Shown one piece after another: positions 1 to 9,393 of a DNA stretch of 34,705 nucleotides; positions within the stretch are counted from its first letter, which is position 1; every line of letters starts with the position of its first letter. Below the pieces are notes generated by a model, which saw only the letters and a list, made by a program, of their open reading frames with translations, ran no database searches and was not told where the DNA came from. The position numbers and the translations under genes were made by a program. The stretch covers positions 1 to 34,705 of the forward strand of contig CAYVFC010000086.1 in NCBI GenBank assembly GCA_964450715.1, in the 5' to 3' direction. This DNA comes from CAYVFC01 sp964450715. GTDB taxonomy: Bacteria > Myxococcota_A > Polyangia > Polyangiales > JAFGIB01.

Positions 1-371
1 GACCGAAGAGTCGCGATGCCGAATAACTTAAAACTTAGCCCCGTCCCCTATCTCCCTATCTCGACTCGCTCATCGACGACCGAAGAGTCGCGATGCCGAA
101 TAACTTAAAACTTAGCCCCGTCCCCTATCTCCCTATCTCGACTCGCTCATCGACGACCGAAGAGTCGCGATGCCGAATAACTTAAAACTTAGCCCCGTCC
201 CCTATCTCCCTATCTCGACTCGCTCATCGACGACCGAAGAGTCGCGATGCCGAATAACTTAAAACTTAGCCCCGTCCCCTATCTCCCTATCTCGACTCGC
301 TCATCGACGACCGAAGAGTCGCGATGCCGAATAACTTAAAACTTAGCCCCGTCCCCTATCTCCTATCTCTA
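1..371. repeat. 77-bp tandem repeat array, about 4.8 copies
   Basis: Unit boundaries fall at 1, 78, 155, 232 and 309. The four full copies look identical base for base, and the fifth follows the unit exactly to about 363, then loses one C and degrades by about 371. Each unit starts GACCGAAGAGTCGCGATG and holds an AT-richer core (AATAACTTAAAACTTAG) followed by a pyrimidine tract. Across each unit junction CGACTC and GAGTCG form a 6-bp inverted repeat with a 17-nt loop. The window opens in phase with the unit, so the array may continue to the left. There are no variable spacers. 77 is not a multiple of 3, so no continuous protein repeat is encoded. Function unknown. Confidence 0.95.
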
Positions 372-383
372 GCCTAGCCAACG

Positions 384-1730
<1,347 letters not shown>

Positions 1731-1791
1731 GGATACGTTTTCGAGGGCCCTGCCCCTGTAGCGCTCCCCGGTTTTTCCGGCGCCCGGGCTT

Positions 1792-3117
1792 TTACCCCGA
1801 GGCGATCGGTGATTCTAGCGCTTCCTGGACTTTTTTGCGAATAGTGTCTGGAAGGATCAGCCGCGGCCTTTCTATCCGCTTATTGCGCAGCTCACCCAGC
1901 AGGAAAGAGACCTCTCCCAGCCGTCGCACGGGCTGCTCGCGGAAGGTCACCCAGAGGCCCTGGAGCGGATCGCCCTTCTGCTCTTCGTACGGGATGTCGA
2001 AGGGAACGTCGAGCCAGACACTCAGGTCGGCCCGCAGGCCCTGCCTCTCCGCCACCTCCACGGCTAGGGCCAGGGCGTTGCGCCGGTACTGCTCGTGCTC
2101 GGCTCCCGAGGGCAGGGGCACAGTCTTGGGCAGGTCGCGGGTAGCCAGGCGGGAGGTCAGATCTGAGAGCACCGGGTCGGGCGACTGCTCCCACTGCTTG
2201 AAGCAGCTCAGCAGGCCCACATCGTCGAGCGCCAGGTAGTCCCCGGCCGCGACCGGACGGCCCAGCGCCGCCTCTCGCATCGCGGGCGGGATCGGCTGCG
2301 GCGCCCTGCCCTCTCGCACCAGCTCGGCCACCCGCGCGAACACGCCGCGGATGAGCGCCTCGGCGGTCCGGGTGGCCTTGTGATGGTAGACCTGCTCGTA
2401 CATGAACAGGCGCGAGAGGAAGAATTGCTCAATAGGAGGCAGCCCCTTGGTGCCGTCGATGGCCAGCACCCACTGTCCGTCGCCAGCGGCCGACGGCACT
2501 CGCGCGAAGGTGAGCGCTCGCATCAGGAAGTCGAGGTCAAAGACCCCGTAGCTCACGCCGGTCATGTGGCTGTCGCGAAGCAGGAAATCGCAGCGGTCGA
2601 CGTCCAGGGGTCCGGCCACGGCCCGCGAGAGATACCCGGTCGGGTGGTCACCTCCGAGCAACGAGGCTACCCGGTCGGGCATCCCGGCGCTGATCTCTTT
2701 CAGCGTGCGATGCACGTCGCTACTCGGATCCAGGATGATGGTACGCGTCCAGCTTTCGTGGCTGCGCGCCCCGGGCAGCACCTCCTCGAACAGGTGCGAG
2801 AAGGGGCCGTGGCCGAGGTCGTGCAAGAGGGCGGCAGCCACGGCATCGCTCTCGGTCTGAGCGTCGAGCCGCTCGCTCGGGGGCAGCTCCCCCTGCCTGG
2901 CCCTCACCCGGTCGAGCAGCTTGACCATGACGTGCGCGGTGCCGATGGCGTGCACGAAGCGGGAGTGCTCGGCGCCCGGAAATACCAGCGAGGTCATGCC
3001 GAGCTGGCAGATGCGCCTCTGACGCTGCACCTCTCGGGTGCTGAGCAGCCTGGAGACCACCTTCTCGGCCTCGCCCTCGAAGGCCACCAGCCCGTGTACC
3101 GGATCGCGCAGGATCAT
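1792..3117 (-). CDS. HD-domain phosphohydrolase (SAMHD1/dGTPase-like, COG1078 type)
   Basis: A predicted metal-dependent phosphohydrolase; relatives cleave dNTPs or other nucleotides, but the substrate here cannot be read from sequence. I start it at the ATG at 3117 (441 aa, MILRDPVHG), because DPVHG is the typical beginning of the family and the longer open frame to 3261 would run into the preceding gene. HD-type metal ligands are visible: H56 in HSRFVHAIGT, H99-D100 in LLHDLGHGPFSH, and D173 in DVDRCDFLLRD. H103 and H108 match further active-site histidines of the family. The gene lies 29 bp after the binding-protein gene and 61 bp before the NtrC-type regulator, all on the minus strand, so a three-gene transcript is possible though the products share no obvious pathway. 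Confidence 0.9.
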   Translation of the reverse strand: MILRDPVHGLVAFEGEAEKVVSRLLSTREVQRQRRICQLGMTSLVFPGAEHSRFVHAIGTAHVMVKLLDRVRARQGELPPSERLDAQTESDAVAAALLHDLGHGPFSHLFEEVLPGARSHESWTRTIILDPSSDVHRTLKEISAGMPDRVASLLGGDHPTGYLSRAVAGPLDVDRCDFLLRDSHMTGVSYGVFDLDFLMRALTFARVPSAAGDGQWVLAIDGTKGLPPIEQFFLSRLFMYEQVYHHKATRTAEALIRGVFARVAELVREGRAPQPIPPAMREAALGRPVAAGDYLALDDVGLLSCFKQWEQSPDPVLSDLTSRLATRDLPKTVPLPSGAEHEQYRRNALALAVEVAERQGLRADLSVWLDVPFDIPYEEQKGDPLQGLWVTFREQPVRRLGEVSFLLGELRNKRIERPRLILPDTIRKKVQEALESPIASG

Positions 3118-3146
3118 GGCCAGCAGGGTACCACGGTGCCGCGAGT

Positions 3147-4715
3147 TCAATCCCCGGGTATTTCGATCCGTGCCCGTGCGAGCGTGGTGAAACGGCCGTC
3201 TACAGGAACCTGAAATGCGCTCGCCCGACGGCTGACCACGGCCACGTTGTCCTCGTGCCAAAGGGGAACGACGGGTACTTGCTCGGCGAGAATGCGCTGC
3301 ACCTCGCGGTATGCCCGGATCCGGTCCGGTAAATCCGGAGTGCGCCGTCCGCTCTCCAGCGCGACATCGAGCCCCGTACTGTTGAACCGCCAGCGGTTCG
3401 CCCCTTCGGCCCGGTCCTTGCCGGGAATCCGGTCGGAAGCGAAGAACCAGCTGAGCAAGTGCGGCTCGATGACCTCGGGTACCTGCAGCAGGGATAGCTC
3501 GAAATGGCCGCGGTTCAGGTCGGCCAGCAGCATAGCGACCTCTGTCGGCCGGATCTCCACCGCGATGCCGGCCTGCCGCAGCATCTCGGCTATCGCCTTG
3601 GCGATTGACTGCCTGAAGCGGTCGCTGCTGGTTCTGAGCGTGAGCTCGAGACGCGGCGCGTTTTCGTCGTCCGGCAGGCCGGCGTCGTCCAGAAGATCGC
3701 GGGCTCGTTCCGGATCGTGTTCGTAATAGGGGGTCTCCTTCCAGTAGGCCCAGTGGCCAGGAGGGATCCAGCCGCGGGCGAGCCGAGCGCGTCCTCCGAA
3801 CTTGGCCTTCACCAGCGCGCGCCGGTCGATGGCGTGGGCGATGGCCCGCCGCACGCGCACGTCGGCCAGCGGTCCCGCGCGCGTGTTGATACCCAGATAG
3901 GTCGTACCGATCCCCTGGGCGTTCTTGACCTGGAACCCGGGGCGTTTCAGGAAGAGCGGTACAAGAAGCGGCGGGATCGCGTTGAAGGCCAAGTCGCCCG
4001 CCCCCGCGATCATCCGCAGGGCGCGGGTATTATCGTCCCGAACGACCAGCATCCGGACGGCCGGAAACAGGGGACGCCCGCCGTGCCACCTGGGATTGGC
4101 GCGCAGCTCAATGGCACCCGGCTTGCGCGCCACCAGGCGGTAGGGACCTGCCCCCACGGGCTCGGGGCCACCCGGAGCGCCGAAGGGGGTGCGCGCGTCC
4201 TCGGAGCGCAGCACGGGAAGCTCGAGGTCGGTCAGGAAGGTCGCGTGCGGACCGTCGATATAGAAATCGACGGTGAGGGGGTCAGGGGTCTCGATGCGTT
4301 CGATCCTCCGGTAGGTGCCCGCGTAACGGCTGCCGATCTCGGGATCGAGAACGCTACGGAAGGTGGCCGCGACGTCAGTCGCGTCCAACACCGAGCCGTC
4401 GCTAAACCTCAAGTTTTTTCTAAGTTTCGCTCGGTAGCGCCGAGGATCGATAACCTCGACGCTCTCGGCGAGATCGGGTACCGGCTTCAGCGTGTACGGA
4501 TCAATGGTGACCAGCGAGGCGAAGACGAGGCGCGAGACCTTCATGCCGTAGGCGTCTCCGGTCAGCCTCGGGTCGATCTCCTGGGCGTCACGAGGTAAAA
4601 GCACGACCAGCGCGTCATCGCCTTCCGTACCGATCCGGCGCTGCTCGCATCCGAAGGTGATCACGAAAGCGACGGCGCAGAACACCGCGCGGGTTTTCCC
4701 TATTCCATGATTCAC
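3147..4715 (-). CDS. ABC transporter substrate-binding lipoprotein, family 5 (oligopeptide/nickel type)
   Basis: A 522-aa periplasmic binding protein of the SBP_bac_5 family, which captures peptides or similar solutes for an ABC importer. Family features are DPRLTGDAYGMKVSRLVFASL near the start (here about 47-67), RFSDGSVLDATDVAATF, GAGPYRL and VRRAIAHAIDR. The first 23 residues form a signal peptide ending FGC; Cys23 could be lipidated, but Thr at -3 makes the lipobox atypical. The start is GTG, and it overlaps the start of the divergent PBP4 gene by 9 bp, so its promoter must lie inside that gene. No permease or ATPase genes accompany it, so it is an orphan binding protein in this window. 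It is the first gene of a possible transcript with the HD and NtrC-type genes. Confidence 0.92.
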   Translation of the reverse strand: MNHGIGKTRAVFCAVAFVITFGCEQRRIGTEGDDALVVLLPRDAQEIDPRLTGDAYGMKVSRLVFASLVTIDPYTLKPVPDLAESVEVIDPRRYRAKLRKNLRFSDGSVLDATDVAATFRSVLDPEIGSRYAGTYRRIERIETPDPLTVDFYIDGPHATFLTDLELPVLRSEDARTPFGAPGGPEPVGAGPYRLVARKPGAIELRANPRWHGGRPLFPAVRMLVVRDDNTRALRMIAGAGDLAFNAIPPLLVPLFLKRPGFQVKNAQGIGTTYLGINTRAGPLADVRVRRAIAHAIDRRALVKAKFGGRARLARGWIPPGHWAYWKETPYYEHDPERARDLLDDAGLPDDENAPRLELTLRTSSDRFRQSIAKAIAEMLRQAGIAVEIRPTEVAMLLADLNRGHFELSLLQVPEVIEPHLLSWFFASDRIPGKDRAEGANRWRFNSTGLDVALESGRRTPDLPDRIRAYREVQRILAEQVPVVPLWHEDNVAVVSRRASAFQVPVDGRFTTLARARIEIPGD

Positions 4716-6194
4716 AGATGGCTGAATAACGCGAAACCGGCTGCGAGGAAAATTCCGCTCGCGTTACTGCTGCTCCTCTGCGCGGCGGTCGCGCCCGGGG
4801 CCGCCCAAAAGAAACCGGCTAGCGACGCCGCGGGTGCGTTGGCGCAGCGAGTCGAACGGTTGGTCGCAGAGGCCGGGATCAAGGGAAAGCTAGGTGTCGC
4901 GATAGTCGATGTCGGAACCGGCGAGCAGCTGTTCGGGCACAACGCCGGCCAACCGCTCAATCCGGCCTCCAACGTGAAGCTGGTTACCGCTGCGGCAGCG
5001 CTACTGGAGTTGGGCGCGGATTTCTGCATGCAGACCGGCGTTTATGGGCAGGTAGAGGGAGACGCGGTCCGTGGTGGCCTGTACCTGAAAGGGTTCGGAG
5101 ATCCCTCTCTCCGCCTTTCGGATCTGGTGGAGCTCGCACGCGAGCTGCTTTCACTGGGAGTGCGAAGCGTGGACGAGGTTCTGGTCGATGACTCCTACTT
5201 CGACGATCGGATCCTGCCTCCGTCTTTCGAGCAAAAACCGCAGGACATGTCCGCCTATCGCGCGGCGGTGGGCGCGGTATCCGTGGAGCAGAATACCTAC
5301 GTCCTGCGAGTTCGGCCCGGTCCGACAGCGGGTTCCCGCGCGGTGGTCCATCTGGATGTCCCAGGCTATTTCGAGCTGGACAACCAGCTGACCACCGGCG
5401 CACAAGGACCGCCGTCCGTGGTCGCCGTGCAGAACCCCGCTAAGGGCAGACTAGCGCTTCTGCTCAAGGGCAACGTTCCGCTGGGCGCGCGGCGGCTTAG
5501 CTACCGCCGACGCGTGGCCGCCCCCTCGAGCTACGCGGGGTATGCCATGGTCGAGGCGCTGCGATCTCTGCGTATCAGCGTACCCAGGCGTATTCGCGAG
5601 GCGGAAACCCCGACCGGAGCGCCGCTGCTGGCCTCGCGCTGCTCGCCGCCCCTGGGGGAGATGCTGCCGGAGCTGGGCAAGCGTAGCGACAACTTCACCG
5701 CCGAGATGCTCCTGAAGGTGCTGGGCGCCGAACGGGTGAAGCGGCCGGGGACCAGCGCGAACGGCGTGAAGGTAGCGCTGGATATGCTCGGCCGTATGGG
5801 CGTCAAGACAGAAACGGTGAGCATGGTCAACGGATCCGGGTTATTCACCGGCAACCTCTTCTCGGCCGCGAGCTTCTGCCAGCTGTTGGCGGCGGTGCAC
5901 GCCAATGCGTCTATCCGCCCCGATTTCCTTGCACAACTGGCGATCGGCGGGGTCGATGGAACGTTGGCCCGCAGGTTGCTGGAGCTGCCCATGCCGGGCG
6001 TGGTACGCGCCAAGACCGGAACATTAAACGAGGTGGTCGCGCTTTCGGGGTACGTCCTCGGTCCGTCGCCGGAGCGGGTCATCGCGTTCAGCATCCTGGC
6101 CAACGACGTTAGAGGACAGAAGCAGGCCGCGAAGACGCTAGCCGATGGCATCGCGACCACCATCGCCCGGCACCTCTGGTCCGAAGGTTCGTGA
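4707..6194 (+). CDS. dacB: D-alanyl-D-alanine carboxypeptidase/endopeptidase, PBP4 (S13) family
   Basis: A low-molecular-weight penicillin-binding protein that trims or cuts peptidoglycan cross-links in the periplasm. The 495 aa carry an N-terminal signal peptide (basic stretch to K15, hydrophobic LALLLLLCAAVA, likely cut near GAAQ). The three active-site motifs are present: S88-N-V-K91 with the nucleophile serine, S327-D-N329, and K436-T-G438. The long insert between the first two motifs, about 235 residues, is typical of class C PBP4. Length matches the family. The ATG lies within the start of the divergent binding-protein gene; there is no AG-rich ribosome binding site just upstream. I am sure of the family; the gene symbol is by family. 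Confidence 0.95.
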   Translation: MIHRWLNNAKPAARKIPLALLLLLCAAVAPGAAQKKPASDAAGALAQRVERLVAEAGIKGKLGVAIVDVGTGEQLFGHNAGQPLNPASNVKLVTAAAALLELGADFCMQTGVYGQVEGDAVRGGLYLKGFGDPSLRLSDLVELARELLSLGVRSVDEVLVDDSYFDDRILPPSFEQKPQDMSAYRAAVGAVSVEQNTYVLRVRPGPTAGSRAVVHLDVPGYFELDNQLTTGAQGPPSVVAVQNPAKGRLALLLKGNVPLGARRLSYRRRVAAPSSYAGYAMVEALRSLRISVPRRIREAETPTGAPLLASRCSPPLGEMLPELGKRSDNFTAEMLLKVLGAERVKRPGTSANGVKVALDMLGRMGVKTETVSMVNGSGLFTGNLFSAASFCQLLAAVHANASIRPDFLAQLAIGGVDGTLARRLLELPMPGVVRAKTGTLNEVVALSGYVLGPSPERVIAFSILANDVRGQKQAAKTLADGIATTIARHLWSEGS

Positions 6195-6534
6195 GCGCAG
6201 AATCGCGGGGTGTAGGGCCTCCGCTACCGCGAATTCCCCTCGCCCGTAACGGATCCACGGCTGCGTTGAATTAAGTAAATGAAAGCCGGCTCGATATTCG
6301 CATACGTTTTCGTACGCGAGATAGCTTTATTAACTATACATTTAACAACAGGCCAAGAAATGATCCCTTCTATCGGCGGGAGCACGAGAAATATAGCGGT
6401 AACCGATCCCGCCCCTCGAAACGGAGAGGGGCTGGACCGTCCCCCTTTGGTGGCCTTCGAAAATGGGGATGATTGACTTTATCTCACCTATTCCCGACCG
6501 TTTGTTCGTTCATTTCATACCTAGACCGGTCAAG
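6195..6534. other. Gene-free interval with AT-rich promoter-like patch
   Basis: 340 bp with no convincing gene. A 65-codon open frame (6279-6476) has no ribosome binding site or family features and runs into the next gene. The stretch about 6265-6365 is much more AT-rich than its surroundings and includes TATACA (6335-6340), a plausible -10 element without a good -35. Just upstream GCATACG-TTTT-CGTACGC forms an imperfect 7-bp hairpin with one mismatch. This is the likely promoter region of the lipoprotein that follows. Confidence 0.4.
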
Positions 6535-7581
6535 ATGAAGGCGTTCGAGGTGTCCGTGCCAATTATCGTTCTCACACTCGTGCTCGGCTGGCTTGCGGGA
6601 TGCGGAAAGACGAGCGAGCCCCCGCCGTTTAACCCCGGTCCGCGCGGCTACGCCGGTTCGGGGGGGATCCCGGACACGACCGAACCCTCGAGCGCTGGCG
6701 GACAGGGAGGAACAGCCGGATTGGCCGGCGCTTCCGGCGCACCGGTCGAACCGGAAGCGGGTACCGGGGAGCCGAGCGGCGGAACCGGAGCGAGCGGCGA
6801 TGCGCTGGCCGGAACGGGAACCGGCGACTCAGGGTCGGGCGGTATTGGCGTCATCTCCGATCCGGTAGTCACCGCCGGGACCGGAGGCGGACGCGTATTC
6901 GACGCGGGGAGCGATGCGGACCGAAACCGGGTAGAACCGGGCCGGGTCTGCGAACGGCTCTCCACCATCCAGTGCGCGGGAGAGGCCTACTGTTGCGACA
7001 ATCCGGGTCGCGATCTGGCCACCTGCAAGCAGATCATGTTCGAGGGGTGTACCCGGGAGTTGATGCTGGACGCGGTCTCGCTCGATCCGGTGGTCGACTA
7101 CGATCTGGATCGCGCCGAGGATGCCTTTACCGAATACGAACGTATGACCTCCGAGTGCAATACTTCGGTTGCCGACTGGGCCATCAGCCTCGACGGTATG
7201 CGTTCGATCATCAAGGGCAGCAAGGAACCCGAGGAGGACTGCTCTCCGGACGCGCTCGTTCCCACGGACGAGGATAATGCGGCCGGGCTGGCCTCCTGCA
7301 AGTATCCGGAAACCCACGCCTGCTTACCCGTGGCGGCTCTGGTCTGGAGATGCAAGCCGTTGAGCGACGCGGGGGGCGACTGTATAACGGATGTAAACTG
7401 CAAATCGGAGTTATATTGCGACAATCCTTCGCTCACCTATAACCGGGATGCCACCTGCAAGGTGCGCAAGCCCGTCGGCGAGGCTTGCGACCTGCCCAAC
7501 GAGTGCGAGACCCTGATGTGCAAGCGAGGCAGTTGCGTGCCCGCCGACAAGCAAGCGGTGTTCTGTCTGCAGGACGCGTAA
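6535..7581 (+). CDS. Cys-rich lipoprotein with Gly/Ser/Thr linker
   Basis: Unknown function. I start at the ATG at 6535 (348 aa), because this puts a clean lipoprotein signal at the N-terminus: hydrophobic core then lipobox LAGC with Cys23. The open frame extends to 6463 but adds only residues unlike a signal peptide. Residues about 40-130 are a low-complexity linker of Gly, Ser, Thr, Pro and Ala. After it comes a compact domain rich in cysteine (about 22 Cys), including CCDNPGRDLATCKQ, and at the end a series of short Cys pairs (CITDVNCKSELYCDNP, CDLPNECETLMCKRGSC) like those in many myxobacterial secreted proteins. This layout suggests an outer-membrane-anchored, disulfide-bonded surface protein. 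No enzymatic motif seen. Confidence 0.85.
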   Translation: MKAFEVSVPIIVLTLVLGWLAGCGKTSEPPPFNPGPRGYAGSGGIPDTTEPSSAGGQGGTAGLAGASGAPVEPEAGTGEPSGGTGASGDALAGTGTGDSGSGGIGVISDPVVTAGTGGGRVFDAGSDADRNRVEPGRVCERLSTIQCAGEAYCCDNPGRDLATCKQIMFEGCTRELMLDAVSLDPVVDYDLDRAEDAFTEYERMTSECNTSVADWAISLDGMRSIIKGSKEPEEDCSPDALVPTDEDNAAGLASCKYPETHACLPVAALVWRCKPLSDAGGDCITDVNCKSELYCDNPSLTYNRDATCKVRKPVGEACDLPNECETLMCKRGSCVPADKQAVFCLQDA

Positions 7582-7583
7582 GC

Positions 7584-7719
7584 GAAGGGGTTGCCCCCTC
7601 TCGTACCCGGGCGAGCGCAAGGCCCGCCCCTACGCGCCGTCGATGTATACCGTAACGGGCGCAAGGCCCGCCCCTACGGCGTTCGATACCCGTAACCGTA
7701 GAGGAAGGGCTTGCCCCCT
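7584..7719. repeat. Nested cluster of two intergenic repeat families
   Basis: Two copies of GCGCAAGGCCCGCCCCTACG (7615-7634 and 7659-7678) start 44 bp apart, and the sequence after each is also related, so this is a degenerate 44-bp tandem pair. They are bracketed by two copies of GAAGGGSTTGCCCCCT (7584-7599 and 7704-7719). A third copy of the inner family lies at 12112-12139. The cluster fills the space between the ends of the convergent lipoprotein and sigma-factor genes and could help end transcription, but there is no T-tract. Confidence 0.85.
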
Positions 7720-7731
7720 GCCCTCGCGCCG

Positions 7732-9102
7732 CTACTCCTTTATCTGACGGCGGATCTTACCGAGCGCCTGTTCCTGCAGCTGCCGGATCCGCTCGCGGGA
7801 CAGGTTGTATTTGTCGCCGATCTCCTTGAGCGTTAGCTCGTCCTCGTCGTTGAGGCCGAAGCGCCAGCGCAGGATGCGGGCTTCCATCGGGGTAAGCGTG
7901 GACAGAAGCCGCTGTACCTCGTCGCTCCAGTTCTGGTTGACCAGGCTCTCGTACGGGGTGGGGGTGGTCTCCTCCTCGATGAAATCGATGAACTTGCGCC
8001 CGTCCTCGTCGTTGACGGGCCGGTCCAGGGAGAAAGGAGCCTCAGCCCAATAGCCCTTGATCTTCTCTACCTTTTCCGCCGAGATCCCGGTCTCCAGCTC
8101 CAGCTCCTCGGAGCTCGGATCGCGACCGGTACGAGTGGCGATGGTCTGGGTAGCGCGGGCAACCCGGTTATAGGTGTCCAGCATGTGTACCGGAATCCGC
8201 ACCGCACGGCCCTTATCGGCTACCGCCCGGCTGATGGCGTGTCGGATCCACCAGGAAGCGTAGGTGCTGAACCGGTAGCCGCGGCGGTGGTCGAACCGCT
8301 CCACGGCCTTCATCAGCCCGATATTGCCCTCCTGGATCAGGTCGATGAGGGGCAGCCTGCCGCGGTTGTACCGTCGCGCGATCGAGACCACCAGCCTGAG
8401 GTTGGCGGAAACGAAGGAGTTCTTGGCCTCCATCTGTACGCGTTTTGCCTCCCTCACGCGCGCTAGGTAACGTTTGAACATGGGTGTGATCCGAATGTCA
8501 TCCCCCTCGATGTCGCGCTCGAAGGAGTACATCCCGGCCAGCCGGTGAACCGCTCGATACGCTTCCTCTACGAAGATGCGGTCGGCATCCAGATCGCGCA
8601 GCTTGGCGGACAGCTCGGCAACGGTCTCGTTCCACCGGTTTTCGGAGTTCTTCTTGAGCCTTCCACCCTTGGCGGCGCGGGCGATCTTGCGCAGCACCGC
8701 CACCTCGGACAGCGGTTCCTCGAGAAACCGTTCCAGCACCGAGGCCACCGTCTCGTACGCGGACGGATATGAGAGCAGCGCCTGCCAGTAGGCGACCTCA
8801 CAACAAAGCACATCCTCCGCGGCCTCGACCTCTTCCCGGGGGGACATGACGTGGTGAGACGCCATCTCGCGGAAATATTTGGAGAGCGTGCTGTCGTTCG
8901 CGTTGTCGCGCTCCAGTTGTCTCAGGATCTCTTCGGTGCGAGACGGTTCGTACGTCCGTTCTTCCGCCGCGTTCGCCGTCGCGACGTCGGGAATGGAAAC
9001 CGGAATCTCGCTCGTGGTGGCTGCCTGCCCCTCGGCCCTGTCGGCAGGGCGCACAGTTACCTCGTCGGGACTGCGCAAGGCTTTTGCTCCCTGCTTTGGC
9101 AT
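7732..9102 (-). CDS. RNA polymerase sigma factor, RpoD-like (sigma-70 group 1/2)
   Basis: Directs RNA polymerase to promoters. The 456 aa contain a region 1.2-like segment (about 70-100, STLSKYFREMASHHVMSPRE), a non-conserved stretch to about 225, the core regions 2.1-2.4 (about 226-300; NLRLVVSIARRYNRGRLPL, DLIQEGNIGLMKAVERFD, YRFSTYASWWIRHAI), region 3 (from about 301), and region 4 with the -35 recognition helix (about 395-452; LTLKEIGDKYNLSRERIRQ). It is shorter than a typical primary RpoD because the acidic N-terminus and non-conserved region are reduced, so it is more likely an alternative, group 2 sigma than the housekeeping factor. AAGGAGA lies about 8 nt before the ATG, supporting the start. 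Confidence 0.93.
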   Translation of the reverse strand: MPKQGAKALRSPDEVTVRPADRAEGQAATTSEIPVSIPDVATANAAEERTYEPSRTEEILRQLERDNANDSTLSKYFREMASHHVMSPREEVEAAEDVLCCEVAYWQALLSYPSAYETVASVLERFLEEPLSEVAVLRKIARAAKGGRLKKNSENRWNETVAELSAKLRDLDADRIFVEEAYRAVHRLAGMYSFERDIEGDDIRITPMFKRYLARVREAKRVQMEAKNSFVSANLRLVVSIARRYNRGRLPLIDLIQEGNIGLMKAVERFDHRRGYRFSTYASWWIRHAISRAVADKGRAVRIPVHMLDTYNRVARATQTIATRTGRDPSSEELELETGISAEKVEKIKGYWAEAPFSLDRPVNDEDGRKFIDFIEEETTPTPYESLVNQNWSDEVQRLLSTLTPMEARILRWRFGLNDEDELTLKEIGDKYNLSRERIRQLQEQALGKIRRQIKE

Positions 9103-9393
9103 GTTCGTTCTCTCCTTTGACCTTCAATCAAGAAGTCAACTTAAGTTGGGGTTCAGGTAAAACAAGCGCGTACTACTATTGCAGCAAGCTTCTCTACTCG
9201 TGATATTAATGCATTTCCCGTGCCAGAATGTTACCGATGTTAGAAATCTCTAGGGTATTGGAAACAACGCGGATTTCGTGTGATAGAAACGGAAAATCTG
9301 ACAAAACGATTTTCAAATACGAAATTTTTTTACCCTTTTTGTAAGAATCTTCCAGCGGTCGGCTCTTCCACGGTAGGGATTTCGAACTCGAAA
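9103..9393. other. Divergent promoter region with 12-bp palindrome
   Basis: This AT-rich interval separates the sigma-factor gene from the secreted HEAT-repeat gene. It contains the perfect palindrome CAACTTAAGTTG (9137-9148), 34 bp before the sigma-factor ATG, a candidate regulator site. Towards the plus strand, TTGCAG (9179-9184), a 17-bp spacer and GATATT (9202-9207) make a weak sigma-70-like promoter. Small open frames here (67 codons on the minus strand at 9206-9409, and the 5' extension of the next gene) look like chance in AT-rich DNA. Confidence 0.45.

Noticed and set aside
1..371. CRISPR array
   Set aside because: The 77-bp units abut directly without variable spacers, and no cas gene is present; this is a simple tandem repeat.
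6279..6476. 65-codon open frame before the lipoprotein gene
   Set aside because: No ribosome binding site, no recognisable motif, and it overlaps the 5' extension of the next frame; it lies in the AT-rich promoter-like stretch.
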